This document shows positions 8,734-17,173 of a stretch of 41,791 nucleotides of DNA, in pieces (the first letter of the stretch is position 1; every line of letters begins with the position of its first letter). The DNA lies in the IMG/VR virus record IMGVR_UViG_3300048625_000144, positions 1 to 41,791 of that record; one strand, 5' to 3'. The notes beneath the pieces were generated by a model, which worked only from the letters and a program-made list of their open reading frames with translations, searched no databases and had not been told where the DNA came from. The translations under genes and the position numbers were made by a program. This stretch comes from a virus.

Positions 8734-9685
8734 TCTTCCAGTTCCAACAACTAAGTGGGATCCAGTGCAAAAAGCTCAGCAAGTCACCATCAAGCCATTA
8801 CGCCAAGCTAAACAGGTTGCTACTGAGCATAAGGTCTATGCGATTCTGCCGGACCCACAGATCGGTTATCGAAACCTAAATGGCGTGCTTGACCCATTCC
8901 ATGATGAAGCTGCTATGGGCGTTGCTATCAAGATGGTTGATTGGCTTTATCACAATGATCGCATTGATGCTGTAGTAAACCTTGGCGACTTTCTAGATCT
9001 ACCAAGCCAAGGGCGCTTTGAACAAGAAGCTGGCTTTGCTGGTATGACCCAGCGAGCTCTAGACCGCGGGCATTTATTCTTGCAGGAGCAGCGAGCTGCA
9101 GCTGGTGAAGGCGCTGAGATTGTTCTTATTGAAGGCAACCATGATAGGCGCATGGAAAAGTTTATCCAGATCAATGCAGCAGCAGCTTGGGGATTGAAGC
9201 GAGCTAATGCTGATGAGCTTCCGGTAATGAGCATTCCTTACCTTCTGCGCCTAGACGAGATTGGCGTTGATTACATCGATGCCTATCCAGCAGGTGCGTA
9301 TTGGATTAGTAAGAACCTACGAGCTATTCATGGGCATAAAGTGCGCTCTGGTGGCTCAACTGCTGCTGCTTACACTAACGATATGCCGCACATCTCTACT
9401 GTGTTTGGTCACATTCACCGCCAAGAAGTGCAGTCTAAGACTGTGTTTGACCGCGATGGATCGATTCGTAGCCAAGCTATTTCGCCCGGCTGTCTTTGCC
9501 GCGTAGATGGAGCTGTGCCATCTGTGAATGGTTCAACCAAGATCGATGGCAGCACTGCTAAATACTGGGAGAACTGGCAGCAGGGTATTGCTGTTATCAC
9601 TGTTGATGGTGATGAATTTTCAACTGAGCTCGTTCAAATTGTTGAAGGCGTAGCTTGGTTCCGAGGCAAGAAGTTTACTGCTTAG
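8723..9685 (+). CDS. Calcineurin-like metallophosphoesterase
   Basis: A 320-aa protein with the metallophosphoesterase signatures in order: DPQ (44-46, in place of the usual D-x-H), LGDFLD (87-92), EGNHDRR (137-143), IHGHK (202-206) and FGHIHRQ (228-234). These residues bind two metal ions and hydrolyse phosphoester bonds in nucleotides or DNA. Phage members are common and mostly uncharacterised. The start is a GTG inside the upstream gene, chosen because no later methionine precedes the conserved domain with a ribosome site. The gene ends convergently with the HNH gene, overlapping it by 11 bp with no terminator between. Confidence 0.85.
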   Translation: MLGNLPVPTTKWDPVQKAQQVTIKPLRQAKQVATEHKVYAILPDPQIGYRNLNGVLDPFHDEAAMGVAIKMVDWLYHNDRIDAVVNLGDFLDLPSQGRFEQEAGFAGMTQRALDRGHLFLQEQRAAAGEGAEIVLIEGNHDRRMEKFIQINAAAAWGLKRANADELPVMSIPYLLRLDEIGVDYIDAYPAGAYWISKNLRAIHGHKVRSGGSTAAAYTNDMPHISTVFGHIHRQEVQSKTVFDRDGSIRSQAISPGCLCRVDGAVPSVNGSTKIDGSTAKYWENWQQGIAVITVDGDEFSTELVQIVEGVAWFRGKKFTA

Positions 9686-10286
9686 CCATTCTTTCGGCTT
9701 CAGACTTTAGCAACTCAGCTTGGGTTGCTTTAGTTTTTGCATCATGAGGTTTCCAGTCGAACCCAGTAGGGATAAATGGCTTAGTGTGCTCTGGGCGCTC
9801 CCCATAGAACGGATCATTGACAGCATGCCAAGTGTTGTGGCAGAAGTCACAGATCCGGTGAAGATTTTCAGGCGCATTATTCATAGTGTTTTTATCCGGA
9901 CCATGATGGCGATCTGAAGCTGGGCGACCGATGCATCCGATGATGGGTTGCACGCCACCGCCAGCAAACTTGAGTCCAGCCCACTCACATGTCATGCCAG
10001 CAACAATTGGATACATTTCTTTAGCGCGCTTACGACCAGTAGATACTGGGTCTTTATACTCTGAAATGTCCTTCTGTGCCGCGTAGCCGTCACTGATGTA
10101 GCCAGTATCAGCAGAATCCCCATCTGAAATAATGTCAGCTTCTTGAGCCTTTACAGAGCCATCTGCGGCAAACTTTACTTCGCCGCCACAGCAGCAGTCA
10201 AGGGAGTCAGCTTCCCAGAAAGTATCGCATTCATTGTGGAAACTAGCGCGACAGGCTAGGCATGGGTCACTTCCAGTATTCGTCAT
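9675..10286 (-). CDS. HNH endonuclease-like protein
   Basis: About 203 aa. The C-terminal half contains DRHHGPDK ... NAPENLHRICDFCHNTWHA, an HNH fold with the first His pair, central Asn and final His plus zinc-binding CxxC. The N-terminal 40 residues hold two further Cys clusters (CLAC, CCC), so this may be a two-zinc protein. The start at 10286 is used because GGAG lies 5 nt upstream and it overlaps the primase end by 20 bp. It could be a homing-type nuclease, or an integral phage function such as genome nicking. It is last in the early leftward operon. Confidence 0.75.
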   Translation of the reverse strand: MTNTGSDPCLACRASFHNECDTFWEADSLDCCCGGEVKFAADGSVKAQEADIISDGDSADTGYISDGYAAQKDISEYKDPVSTGRKRAKEMYPIVAGMTCEWAGLKFAGGGVQPIIGCIGRPASDRHHGPDKNTMNNAPENLHRICDFCHNTWHAVNDPFYGERPEHTKPFIPTGFDWKPHDAKTKATQAELLKSEAERMAKQ

Positions 10287-12765
10287 TAGACTCCTCAAGG
10301 ATATCCATCACAGATGAGATGTTATTTGCCGAGCTAACTTTCATCAAGTCAATACCTAAGAAGATCTTGGAGCCAGCGGCTTCGGATTCAGTAACGCCAG
10401 TGCGCGACTTGATCTCACGACTAAGCATGTTCTGAGTAACTGACTTCTCGCCATTCTCCTCACACCATTCGCGGTAGGCATTGTAAAGACTGAGGCGGGT
10501 GACAGATGCTCGGTCTGCAAGGATAGTTTTCTCATCAATGAACTTGGCGATGTGATCTTCCTCATGGCGATAAGACTGGGTGCTTACCTTGATGCTCTCT
10601 GGCTCGCTCATACCTTGGTTGGTAATGCGAACAGCGCCTTCAACGATCCACTGCAAGATGCCAGCGCCCTCTGATTCGACTAGAAGCTTGGAGAAGTTTT
10701 CTTTGCGGCGCTCTACTGGAACTGTTTTGCGGAAGTCAATCTTGCGTAGTCGCCTCCAGAAGCCATCACCACCGGATTTTACTTCTGGCAAGTGGTTCAC
10801 TGCCATAAATAAAGTATGGGTTGGCTTGAAGTCAAAGAAGTTCTGACCCATGAATCGGGCAGAGAGCATGTCTCCACCAGTAAGCATCTTTACTCGTGAC
10901 TCATTGAACTTGCCATCAGGTCGAGTCTCTGACGCAACAGCAAGGCGGACTCCTCGGAGACGCGCAATGTCTGTGGGGTGTGCAGCGCCTTTAGTATCGA
11001 TAAGGAAATCTTCAGGCATCGTTGCAGAATAGTCACCAAGAATTTCTCGAACCACTTCAAGGAGTGTGGATTTTCCGTTAGCTCCTGTGCCAACAAAGAC
11101 AGGGAGAACATGGTAACGGCTATCTCCAAATAGCGATGCTCCGAGGAGTTCTTGGATGTATTGAATGCGGTCATCATCTTCAATAATGTCTTTCAGGAAG
11201 GCGCTCCATAGCGGAGTCGGCATGGTCTTTGGCGCAACTGTTGTAGCGCGAGTGTTGAAGTCTTTACCCTTGAGCGATTCGCGAAGCTCTCCAGTGCGTA
11301 GGTTTACGATGCCAGAAGGCGTGCATAGGTCATCTGCCATTGAGTCCATGTCGATTGACTTGACCTGCACTACAGGATCAGTGGATGCAACAATGAGGCA
11401 ATTGTTCAAGCGGTCTTTGTTGAGCGAGTTCTCAAGCCAACTGAGTTCATCCTTTTCAAGCACCATCTGCTTAGCAAAGCCAATAGAGTCGATGACTGCT
11501 TGGATAGATGACTTATTGCCATCGAATACATAGCGCACGCCATCCCACTTGTGCCATCCCACTTCAGGAACGAACTTGTAGGTATTATCCATGTGCGCGA
11601 TAAAGCGGTTAGCGTTTGCATGGTCAGAGCAACCAGTGCTGTCGAACGAATCGATGTAGAACTTAGCCAGCTCCGCTGATGTGTATCCGCCTTCAGCGCG
11701 GACAATACCAGTGCTGTCGGGCTGACCATCGCTAAAAAGGTCTGTGTGAAGATGCCCTCTTAGTTCCTGAGATAGCTTCGCATCATCCATTGTCTCAACC
11801 TTGGCGATAGCCCAGCGGTTAGCTGAGCGGACTTCGCCGGGGGTTAGTTCGCGAGATGGGGAGAGCTTTAGGAAGTTAGTGAACTGATCAGAGATGTCTG
11901 CTACTAGGACATTGGCAGTAGGTTCAGTGATACATCCATTGCGGTGTGCAGCATTGACTCGGATTAGTTGCTGTAGCAACCATCCATGACGCGACTTAGG
12001 TGGCTGCTGTGGGTGAACCGATGCGAGCAAGTGCCCAGTCCAGTGGCAGTCTACTTCTGCATAGCTCCAGTCCTTTGATGACTCAATGGCGCTGAAGTCA
12101 TTAGGCATAGTAGCGACTGATGCAAAGCCATGAGTTACTAGGATGTCATCGATCTCGGCATAGCTCACTGGTCGCCAGTGCTCTGGGAACTCAGAGCCTA
12201 CTGCTACTGGGTGCTCAACTGACTTGTAGTTGATTGAGCCGGGGGCTCGGAAGATACGCGGTAGGTCGAATACTGAATCGAGTTCGCCGCCCTGAGACTT
12301 AGCTACCCAGCGAACGAATCCGCCCCAGCGCTGAAGCAGGCTAGTAGCCATCTCTGGGGTAATTTCTTCTTCTGGATCAATAGCCCAATAAGGCTGTAGT
12401 CCATGACCAGATGCAATAACTGCTGATGGGTTTACCCCAATGAGTTCAGCAATGAGATCAACTAACTGGTGTGCATTCTCTGGTGACTGAACGCCAGTAT
12501 CTTTGAAGTCGATGTCGATCCAGAGCGCAGATAGGCGAATAATCTCATTAGCCTTGGCTCTGGTCTGAACGGATGATGGGTTGATCTCATACCAGATGTT
12601 TACATCTAGGTCATTGAGAGTTTCGACTACTAGGTCAGCATAGGCAACAGTAGTTTTCTTTGTGCGGAAGCCCTGAGCGGCACTCTGGTAGCAAATGATG
12701 ACATCATCTTCGGTATTGCGATCTAAGCGCTCTAGCAGTTCTTGGAATGGCTTGGTGATTGCCAT
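10267..12765 (-). CDS. Primase-polymerase / SF3 replicative helicase
   Basis: An 832-aa two-part replication protein. The N-terminal domain has archaeo-eukaryotic primase (prim-pol) motifs: DID at 84-86 (metal binding), SGH at 119-121, and D167-LPRIFRAPGSINYK. The C-terminal domain is a superfamily 3 (D5/P4-type) helicase: Walker A GTGANGKST at 559-567, Walker B near VASE (610-613), sensor Asn in AVNHLP (657) and arginine finger RR at 671-672. It should prime and unwind the phage origin, and possibly polymerise. The start at 12765 follows AAAGGA and removes 20 unlikely residues. No DNA polymerase gene was found elsewhere, which raises its importance. Confidence 0.88.
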   Translation of the reverse strand: MAITKPFQELLERLDRNTEDDVIICYQSAAQGFRTKKTTVAYADLVVETLNDLDVNIWYEINPSSVQTRAKANEIIRLSALWIDIDFKDTGVQSPENAHQLVDLIAELIGVNPSAVIASGHGLQPYWAIDPEEEITPEMATSLLQRWGGFVRWVAKSQGGELDSVFDLPRIFRAPGSINYKSVEHPVAVGSEFPEHWRPVSYAEIDDILVTHGFASVATMPNDFSAIESSKDWSYAEVDCHWTGHLLASVHPQQPPKSRHGWLLQQLIRVNAAHRNGCITEPTANVLVADISDQFTNFLKLSPSRELTPGEVRSANRWAIAKVETMDDAKLSQELRGHLHTDLFSDGQPDSTGIVRAEGGYTSAELAKFYIDSFDSTGCSDHANANRFIAHMDNTYKFVPEVGWHKWDGVRYVFDGNKSSIQAVIDSIGFAKQMVLEKDELSWLENSLNKDRLNNCLIVASTDPVVQVKSIDMDSMADDLCTPSGIVNLRTGELRESLKGKDFNTRATTVAPKTMPTPLWSAFLKDIIEDDDRIQYIQELLGASLFGDSRYHVLPVFVGTGANGKSTLLEVVREILGDYSATMPEDFLIDTKGAAHPTDIARLRGVRLAVASETRPDGKFNESRVKMLTGGDMLSARFMGQNFFDFKPTHTLFMAVNHLPEVKSGGDGFWRRLRKIDFRKTVPVERRKENFSKLLVESEGAGILQWIVEGAVRITNQGMSEPESIKVSTQSYRHEEDHIAKFIDEKTILADRASVTRLSLYNAYREWCEENGEKSVTQNMLSREIKSRTGVTESEAAGSKIFLGIDLMKVSSANNISSVMDILEESNDEYWK

Positions 12766-12788
12766 AGTAATCCTTTCGATAGGGGTGA

Positions 12789-12827
12789 AAATGGGCAGCG
12801 GATTGAGGTGTAATCCGCTGCCCATTT
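12789..12827 (-). terminator. Intrinsic-type hairpin between the OB-fold and primase genes
   Basis: Perfect 16-bp inverted repeat (AAATGGGCAGCGGATT and its complement) with a 7-nt loop, followed on the minus strand by only TTTTC. It lies 7 bp beyond the upstream gene stop and 24 bp before the primase start. It may partly terminate, or stabilise the 3' end, so that the single-strand-binding gene is expressed above primase. Confidence 0.75.
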
Positions 12828-12834
12828 ACTTCTT

Positions 12835-13455
12835 TTAGAAGGTTAGGGCTGCTAGAACATCTTCTTCAGCAACACCAAGGGTTGAAGCGATTTCGCTGGC
12901 ATCAAAACCAGCGGCATCAAGCTTGAGCGCCTTAGCGTGCTGCTCATCAGATAGTTTACCAGCAGTTGAACCCTTTACGACTGGCTTAGCGCCAGCTTCT
13001 AGGAGTGCATCTACTGCAGCGTTGGACTTAGCGGCGGCAAGGGTGATGCTGTAAAGCTTTACATCGTTGAAGCCCTTGGTCTTGGCAGGCTTAGTGCCCG
13101 ACAAGGTAATGGTGAACTCCATGCCGATCTCAAACTTCTGAGCTCCGGCTTCCTTGAGTGCCTGACGCGCAGCGGATAGCTTCTGACCGAAAAGGTAGAC
13201 GCGGCGAGTGCCATCATCTTCGTCTAGATCAGCATCGGTGTAAGCGGTGTCGAGCGTTACCTGAACCTGCATCTGTGGCTTGCCGTCATCCCAGAACTTA
13301 GGGTCTCCGGTGGCGAAGTCACGAACCTGAACAGAGTCGAGACCGATGATGGTTCCGGTGAACGAGTCGCCCACCTTGGCGTTCTTGAACGAGATGGATG
13401 GAACAGATACGGATGACAGTAGGTCATCTACGCTAGGGAGATTTACATCAACCAT
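12835..13455 (-). CDS. Putative OB-fold single-stranded DNA-binding protein
   Basis: A 206-aa protein. Residues about 20-130 look like an OB-fold: FKNAKVGDSFTGTIIGLDSVQVRDF, then MQVQVTLDT, RRVYLFGQ, and later FTITLSG ... VKLYSITL. This sentence resembles a family of actinophage proteins placed with replication genes. The C-terminus (LDAAGFDASEIASTLGVAEEDVLAAL) resembles a small HTH/UBA-type helix bundle and lacks the acidic tip of bacterial SSB. Neighbours are a Cas4-like nuclease and the prim-pol, consistent with ssDNA coating during replication or recombination. Assignment is by pattern only. Confidence 0.55.
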   Translation of the reverse strand: MVDVNLPSVDDLLSSVSVPSISFKNAKVGDSFTGTIIGLDSVQVRDFATGDPKFWDDGKPQMQVQVTLDTAYTDADLDEDDGTRRVYLFGQKLSAARQALKEAGAQKFEIGMEFTITLSGTKPAKTKGFNDVKLYSITLAAAKSNAAVDALLEAGAKPVVKGSTAGKLSDEQHAKALKLDAAGFDASEIASTLGVAEEDVLAALTF

Positions 13456-13494
13456 GAGTTATTTTCCTTTGTTTAGTGTTTCGTTTTTTATTAG

Positions 13495-14244
13495 TTAGAT
13501 CAGCGATGTTAGGTCGCTGTTTTCTTCTTGCTCATACTTTTTACAGTCGAAGCAGAAAGAAGCTTTTGGCTGCTTGTCTATGACTGCATCCCAGCCGATT
13601 AGCTCGGCGGCATCGATCATAACAGCCAACTTATCCAGTGAATCAATTGCAACCTGCTCATCATAGCGAAGCATCACTACTTCAGCAGCAGATAGATCCT
13701 GATTCCTTGGTAAGAATGTGAGTGCAACATGGGTTACATTTTCCCCCTTGTTGCGCCAGCCCATGCCGTAAAGCATGGCTTGAATGCGGTATTGAGCCTT
13801 GATTTTGCCACTGCCAGCTTCTCGCAATGGGGTATCGCCAACTACTTTCCAGTCGTTCACGATAAGTGCATCACCATTACGGCTAATAGCAGCCATGTCG
13901 CATGATCCACCGAGACTCAAGCCCTTGTATTCCCAGACCTGCAGGCGCTCCTCAAGCTTGTAGTTATCCCACTTAGCAAAGCCTTCTTCAAGGGCAGCAT
14001 GGACTGCTGTGCCTACGAATGGGAACCAGCCGCCGGATGGCTTCTTGTAAACCTGAGCGAGCTTGCGTGCTACACACTTGCGGCAGTCTGAACCTACTTC
14101 GCTGATACCTATCTGCTTCTGGTGCGAGCGCTCAGTGATAAATAGTTCGCGGATCTTGAGCAGCCATTCCTCGGCAGTTGCATGAGCATCAGTATCGGAA
14201 TCGGTATAGTCTTTAGGCTTTACGCCAAGAATGTTGATAGGCAT
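13495..14244 (-). CDS. Cas4/RecB-type PD-(D/E)XK exonuclease with probable Fe-S cluster
   Basis: A 249-aa protein. Nuclease residues: H82, D116 (GSCDMAA), D131-W-K133 (IVNDWKVV) and Q151-x7-Y159 (QYRIQAMLY). Cysteine pairs C54/C57 (DCRKC) and C231/C234 (CFDC) frame the domain as in Cas4 and AddB iron-sulfur nucleases. Such phage enzymes resect double-stranded ends for recombination with a single-strand annealing or OB-fold partner, and the next gene downstream could be that partner. The start at 14244 overlaps the upstream stop as TAATG. Confidence 0.8.
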   Translation of the reverse strand: MPINILGVKPKDYTDSDTDAHATAEEWLLKIRELFITERSHQKQIGISEVGSDCRKCVARKLAQVYKKPSGGWFPFVGTAVHAALEEGFAKWDNYKLEERLQVWEYKGLSLGGSCDMAAISRNGDALIVNDWKVVGDTPLREAGSGKIKAQYRIQAMLYGMGWRNKGENVTHVALTFLPRNQDLSAAEVVMLRYDEQVAIDSLDKLAVMIDAAELIGWDAVIDKQPKASFCFDCKKYEQEENSDLTSLI

Positions 14245-14501
14245 TAGTTGCTCCTAACAGAGCGCGTCTCGAATGTGGCAATTAGATGTTTGCCGTTTTT
14301 TAGTTCATTGAAGATGAAGGCTTGATTAGTTCCAAGTGTGTTCCAACTATAGCCGAGACTGCGGATAATAAAGCCTCTGCTTTGCATCTCACGCTCAATA
14401 CCCTTGATGATGTCAGCTAACTCAATGGAGTTGATAATGATTGACTTGTTTACTGGCTCTCCAAGGATCTTGATGAACCGGACTTCGGTTGCTACATCCA
14501 T
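14244..14501 (-). CDS. Hypothetical protein, 85 aa
   Basis: No family recognised. It has a mixed alpha/beta appearance (VRFIKILGEPVNKSIIINS ... AFIFNELKNGKHLIATFETRSV) without cysteines or membrane segments. It overlaps the upstream zinc protein by 10 bp and the nuclease start by 1 bp, so it is firmly embedded in the operon. Short accessory protein, function unknown. Confidence 0.65.
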   Translation of the reverse strand: MDVATEVRFIKILGEPVNKSIIINSIELADIIKGIEREMQSRGFIIRSLGYSWNTLGTNQAFIFNELKNGKHLIATFETRSVRSN

Positions 14502-14698
14502 TGAAGCCAGCTCCCATACTTGCGCTTATCTTCGATCTCATCGCATCGGCACTTAGGTAGACCGCATGACTTACAGTCGCTTACTTGGGTGACTACGCTC
14601 CAAGCATTCTGGCAAACAAAGCAGACATCTGACTTGTTGTGTTCGCTTGAGTATTCAGAAAAGTTGCATTCGTCACAGTGGCTAAAGTATTTAGTCAC
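14492..14698 (-). CDS. Small double zinc-ribbon protein (GTG start)
   Basis: A 68-aa protein with eight cysteines in CxxC pairs: CDEC (8-11), CFVC (26-29), CKSC (42-45) and CRC near residue 50. This suggests one or two zinc ribbons. The start is GTG at 14698, forming a GTGA overlap with the upstream stop and preceded by AAAGGAG. Such tiny zinc proteins may bind nucleic acid or host polymerase; no specific role can be claimed. Confidence 0.7.
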   Translation of the reverse strand: MTKYFSHCDECNFSEYSSEHNKSDVCFVCQNAWSVVTQVSDCKSCGLPKCRCDEIEDKRKYGSWLQWM

Positions 14699-14716
14699 TT
14701 GTTCTCTCCTTTGATA
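14695..14716 (-). repeat. Copy 1 of a 22-bp stop / ribosome-site / start cassette
   Basis: Identical 22 bp occur at 15076-15097. On the minus strand the cassette contains AAAGGAG, GAACAA and the overlapping GTGA, so it ends one gene (both proteins end IKGENK) and starts the next. A related, shorter version lies at 15168-15180. Confidence 0.85.
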
Positions 14717-14913
14717 AGCCAGTTCTTCGGGGCAAAAAGAAACTCAACACCAATCACATTGCCTTGTTCATCTAGGTCATAAAGAACTTTGCCTTCAACC
14801 TGTTTGACAGACTGCGGATTTCCACCAAGGTATAGGTAAGCCATACCGTATTCATCTGGACCTATTAGGTTGAGATGTGCTTGTGGGTCTTGACCGCCGT
14901 AAGTTCTATTCAT
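14695..14913 (-). CDS. Hypothetical protein, 72 aa
   Basis: A 72-residue protein with a beta-rich look: YGMAYLYLGGNPQSVKQVEGKVLYDLDEQGNVIGVEFLF. This 'tyrosine-leucine ... V.YDLDE.GN..GVE' pattern resembles the DUF2283 family of small bacterial proteins, whose function is unknown. It overlaps the upstream gene by 8 bp and the downstream zinc protein by 4 bp. Confidence 0.6.
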   Translation of the reverse strand: MNRTYGGQDPQAHLNLIGPDEYGMAYLYLGGNPQSVKQVEGKVLYDLDEQGNVIGVEFLFAPKNWLIKGENK

Positions 14914-15079
14914 TATTCTTTACTTTGATAAGAGCAAGAAATCCTTTGAGACTAAACTCAACTTCCCATTCTTGCGGAATGTGACTAACTAAGTCACTAA
15001 GGCTAGTGCTAGCGTCCTGCCCATTAAGTTCAGGGTCTCCCAGCCATGCCTCAATCATTTCAATAAGTTCTTTATTCAC
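14906..15079 (-). CDS. Hypothetical protein, 57 aa (GTG start)
   Basis: A short acidic protein (MNKELIEMIEAWLGDPELNG ... VEFSLKGFLALIKVK) with no known motif. The GTG at 15079 is taken as start because the 22-bp cassette supplies AAAGGAG and the GTGA overlap; longer readings from 15112 lack a ribosome site. Confidence 0.6.
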   Translation of the reverse strand: MNKELIEMIEAWLGDPELNGQDASTSLSDLVSHIPQEWEVEFSLKGFLALIKVKNNE

Positions 15080-15097
15080 TTGTTCTCTCCTTTGATA
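15076..15097 (-). repeat. Copy 2 of the 22-bp stop / ribosome-site / start cassette
   Basis: Same 22 bases as 14695-14716. It ends the 31-residue Cys protein and starts the 57-residue gene. The two copies flank the 14695-15079 gene pair, as expected if this segment arose by duplication, or if an exchangeable unit is bounded by identical junctions. Confidence 0.85.
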
Positions 15098-15171
15098 GCC
15101 TTGCAGCAGCACCTATTTGGCACACTATCCCATAGGCATTCTCCGCAACACTTGCCCTTATGCTCACTCAC
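15076..15171 (-). CDS. Cysteine-rich microprotein, 31 aa (GTG start)
   Basis: Starts at GTG 15171, overlapping the helicase stop as GTGA with GGAGGAAGATAACAA upstream. The peptide begins MSEHKGKCCGECLWDS and later has CCCK, six cysteines in all, in a zinc-knuckle or disulfide-like cluster. The length is very short, but start and stop are both locked into stop-start junctions shared with neighbours, which supports real translation. Confidence 0.55.
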   Translation of the reverse strand: MSEHKGKCCGECLWDSVPNRCCCKAIKGENK

Positions 15172-16685
15172 TTGTTATCTTCCTCCGTTACTTGGGCAAG
15201 GATCTTCCTTGCAAAATCAATTCCGCGACTACCATCTAGCAGTTCGCGCGTTACCTTGTAACGCTTAGATACCTTCTCGGCAATTGCTTCATCGATGGTG
15301 TCCTTAGCCAGCAGATTCCAGATAGTTACATTGTGCATGTTCGATGCGCGGTGCACCCTATCTTCGATCTGTTCAATGCGGTCTGGGTCATAAGGTGAGT
15401 CCAGCATGATTAGATCATCGGCACGATCCAGATTGATGCCAACGCCCATGTTGCCAGAAAGTAATACAACCCGTAACTGCCCTTGCTGGAACTGCTGCTG
15501 AATGTGAATACGCTGCTGAGCGCCAGTCCTACCATCCAATACAGCACAGCTGATGCCAACATTTTTTAGCTCCTCTTGTAGCCAGTCCAGAATCTTGCCG
15601 AACTGGGAAACGATTACAACACTAGAGTCCTCACTCATTGCGTCTTGTTCTATGAATGAGCGCTCGCTAAGCCACTCGATAAGCCACTCAAGCTTTGCGG
15701 ACTTGCCGCCGATGACTGGCTCTGGTGGGGTTACTAGCGGATTCCACATGCAGGTTGCATTCTGACGGAATCGGATAGCGGCAGTCATAGCTTCTGCCTT
15801 ATCAATACCCGATGCATCGCGCTCGCGGATTGCTTCCTCATAGCGCATCTGAACATCAAAGTAACGAGCCTTCTGTTCATCGGGCATCGGTAGCAGAACA
15901 TCTACATAGCGCTTAGGTGGTAACTGGGTAAGCACTTCGTTCTTTGTGCGTCTGATCATCCATGATCGGTCGCGCTTGAGCCACTCATCAGGGTCTTTGA
16001 GCGTAGTAGGAACTTTGATAGTGCGAGTGCGAGATACCTGCTGCTCAACTACCCAGAAGTTCTGCTCAAGCCATGCCCACTTGTTGTGTGGCATTAGTTC
16101 AGTGAACAAGAATCTCCAAGTGCCATAGCGGTTCTCAAGCTTGCCTCGGTCTGGTGTTCCAGAGATGGCTACGCGCATAGTGTTAGGTCGCATGACTACC
16201 TTGGCTAACCCTTTTTGGAAGTTGGTATAGCCATTGCCAGTAATAGGCAACACTAGGTGCGATTCATCAACGATCACTGCGTCATAGACTTCCTGAATTA
16301 GCTCAGGCACTCGAACACCAGACTTTGTTAGATCAATGGCGTTATGGTTTGCGATAACAAAAGTTGGTCCATAAACCTTAGTCTGCTCAAAAGCCTTGGA
16401 CTTCCTAGCACTACTACCTTTGCTCGCATCAATGATGTTGATCGGGTAGCGCGGTGCGATAAAGCGCTCAAGCGAATCGATCCATGTAGTCTGCGCGTTC
16501 ACGATAGGTGTCAGCACCAAGATGTTGCATGGTCTATCTAATGCACCATCAAGCTCTAGTGCACCTAGAACTTCAAGTGTCTTACCCAATCCCGGCTGAT
16601 CTGCCAAAAGAATCCGTCTCGATTCATTTATTCTCTTGGCTGCTTCAACTTGGTAATCAAACAGAACTTCAGATACGAGAGTCAA
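15168..16685 (-). CDS. SNF2-type DEAD/H superfamily 2 helicase
   Basis: A 505-aa protein with motif I QPGLGKT (30-36), motif II DESH (140-143), motif III SGTP (175-178), and late motifs GNMGVGINLDRAD and QIEDRVHR (near 445-455). This is the SNF2/helicase-like two-RecA arrangement, without extra chromatin domains. Phage members translocate on double-stranded DNA and are found among replication/recombination genes. It overlaps the upstream zinc-finger gene by 4 bp (ATGA) and is followed by a coupled Cys microprotein. Confidence 0.88.
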   Translation of the reverse strand: MTLVSEVLFDYQVEAAKRINESRRILLADQPGLGKTLEVLGALELDGALDRPCNILVLTPIVNAQTTWIDSLERFIAPRYPINIIDASKGSSARKSKAFEQTKVYGPTFVIANHNAIDLTKSGVRVPELIQEVYDAVIVDESHLVLPITGNGYTNFQKGLAKVVMRPNTMRVAISGTPDRGKLENRYGTWRFLFTELMPHNKWAWLEQNFWVVEQQVSRTRTIKVPTTLKDPDEWLKRDRSWMIRRTKNEVLTQLPPKRYVDVLLPMPDEQKARYFDVQMRYEEAIRERDASGIDKAEAMTAAIRFRQNATCMWNPLVTPPEPVIGGKSAKLEWLIEWLSERSFIEQDAMSEDSSVVIVSQFGKILDWLQEELKNVGISCAVLDGRTGAQQRIHIQQQFQQGQLRVVLLSGNMGVGINLDRADDLIMLDSPYDPDRIEQIEDRVHRASNMHNVTIWNLLAKDTIDEAIAEKVSKRYKVTRELLDGSRGIDFARKILAQVTEEDNK

Positions 16686-17029
16686 AACATCACTCTCCTA
16701 CCCGATGATCCATTGATACCTAGATCGCTAACAACCCATTCCCAGAACTTAGCGGCATGCGCTTCAACTGAGATGGCTTGCTTTACTACTCCATTAGTTT
16801 TGGACTTGTTACGGAAGAATGCCATGTAACAACTCCGGCACATGTTCTTGGCGTAGTAGCTATTGCCACAGTCACAGAGAGGCTTTGGTGCGCGGACAAT
16901 AACTATGCCCTGCTCTTGGATGTAGTGCTTGTAGCAAAGCTTCCTGCGGTGAACAACTCGGATGCATTCAGGTTCAGTGCAACGCTTCTTTTCAGATTCA
17001 GGAATTGGATTCTTCGATACCCTTGGCAT
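16682..17029 (-). CDS. Zinc-finger protein with two Cys clusters
   Basis: A 115-aa basic protein. Cluster one: CTEPECIRVVHRRKLCYKHY (C-x4-C-x9-C-x2-H). Cluster two: CDCGNSYYAKNMCRSCY. Both resemble the 'C..C....R.LC..HY' fingers found in phage DNA-binding and HNH-related proteins. Three consecutive ATGs occur; 17029 has the best spacing from GGGAG. Its N-terminal 32 bp overlap the preceding gene. Probably DNA-binding; partner unknown. Confidence 0.7.
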   Translation of the reverse strand: MPRVSKNPIPESEKKRCTEPECIRVVHRRKLCYKHYIQEQGIVIVRAPKPLCDCGNSYYAKNMCRSCYMAFFRNKSKTNGVVKQAISVEAHAAKFWEWVVSDLGINGSSGRRVMF

Positions 17030-17171
17030 CATCATCTCCCATCAATTCGGCAGGGAGCTGCTCAAAAATGAATTCATCAGCTTCCGGTTCGACTTCGTAG
17101 TTACCGATGTTGATTAGGAATGCCGCGGCGGTTGTGATCTCAGCGTCAGTCGCTGGAATGTTCTCAGTCAT
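16998..17171 (-). CDS. Small acidic protein, 57 aa
   Basis: Begins MTENIPATDAEITTAAAFL; about a quarter of its residues are Asp or Glu, with only one Lys. The start lies 2 nt after the preceding stop, and the end overlaps the zinc-finger gene by 32 bp. No family recognised. The strong acidity is compatible with a DNA mimic or a partner of the basic zinc-finger protein next door, but this is inference. Confidence 0.6.
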   Translation of the reverse strand: MTENIPATDAEITTAAAFLINIGNYEVEPEADEFIFEQLPAELMGDDDAKGIEESNS

Positions 17172-17173
17172 CG

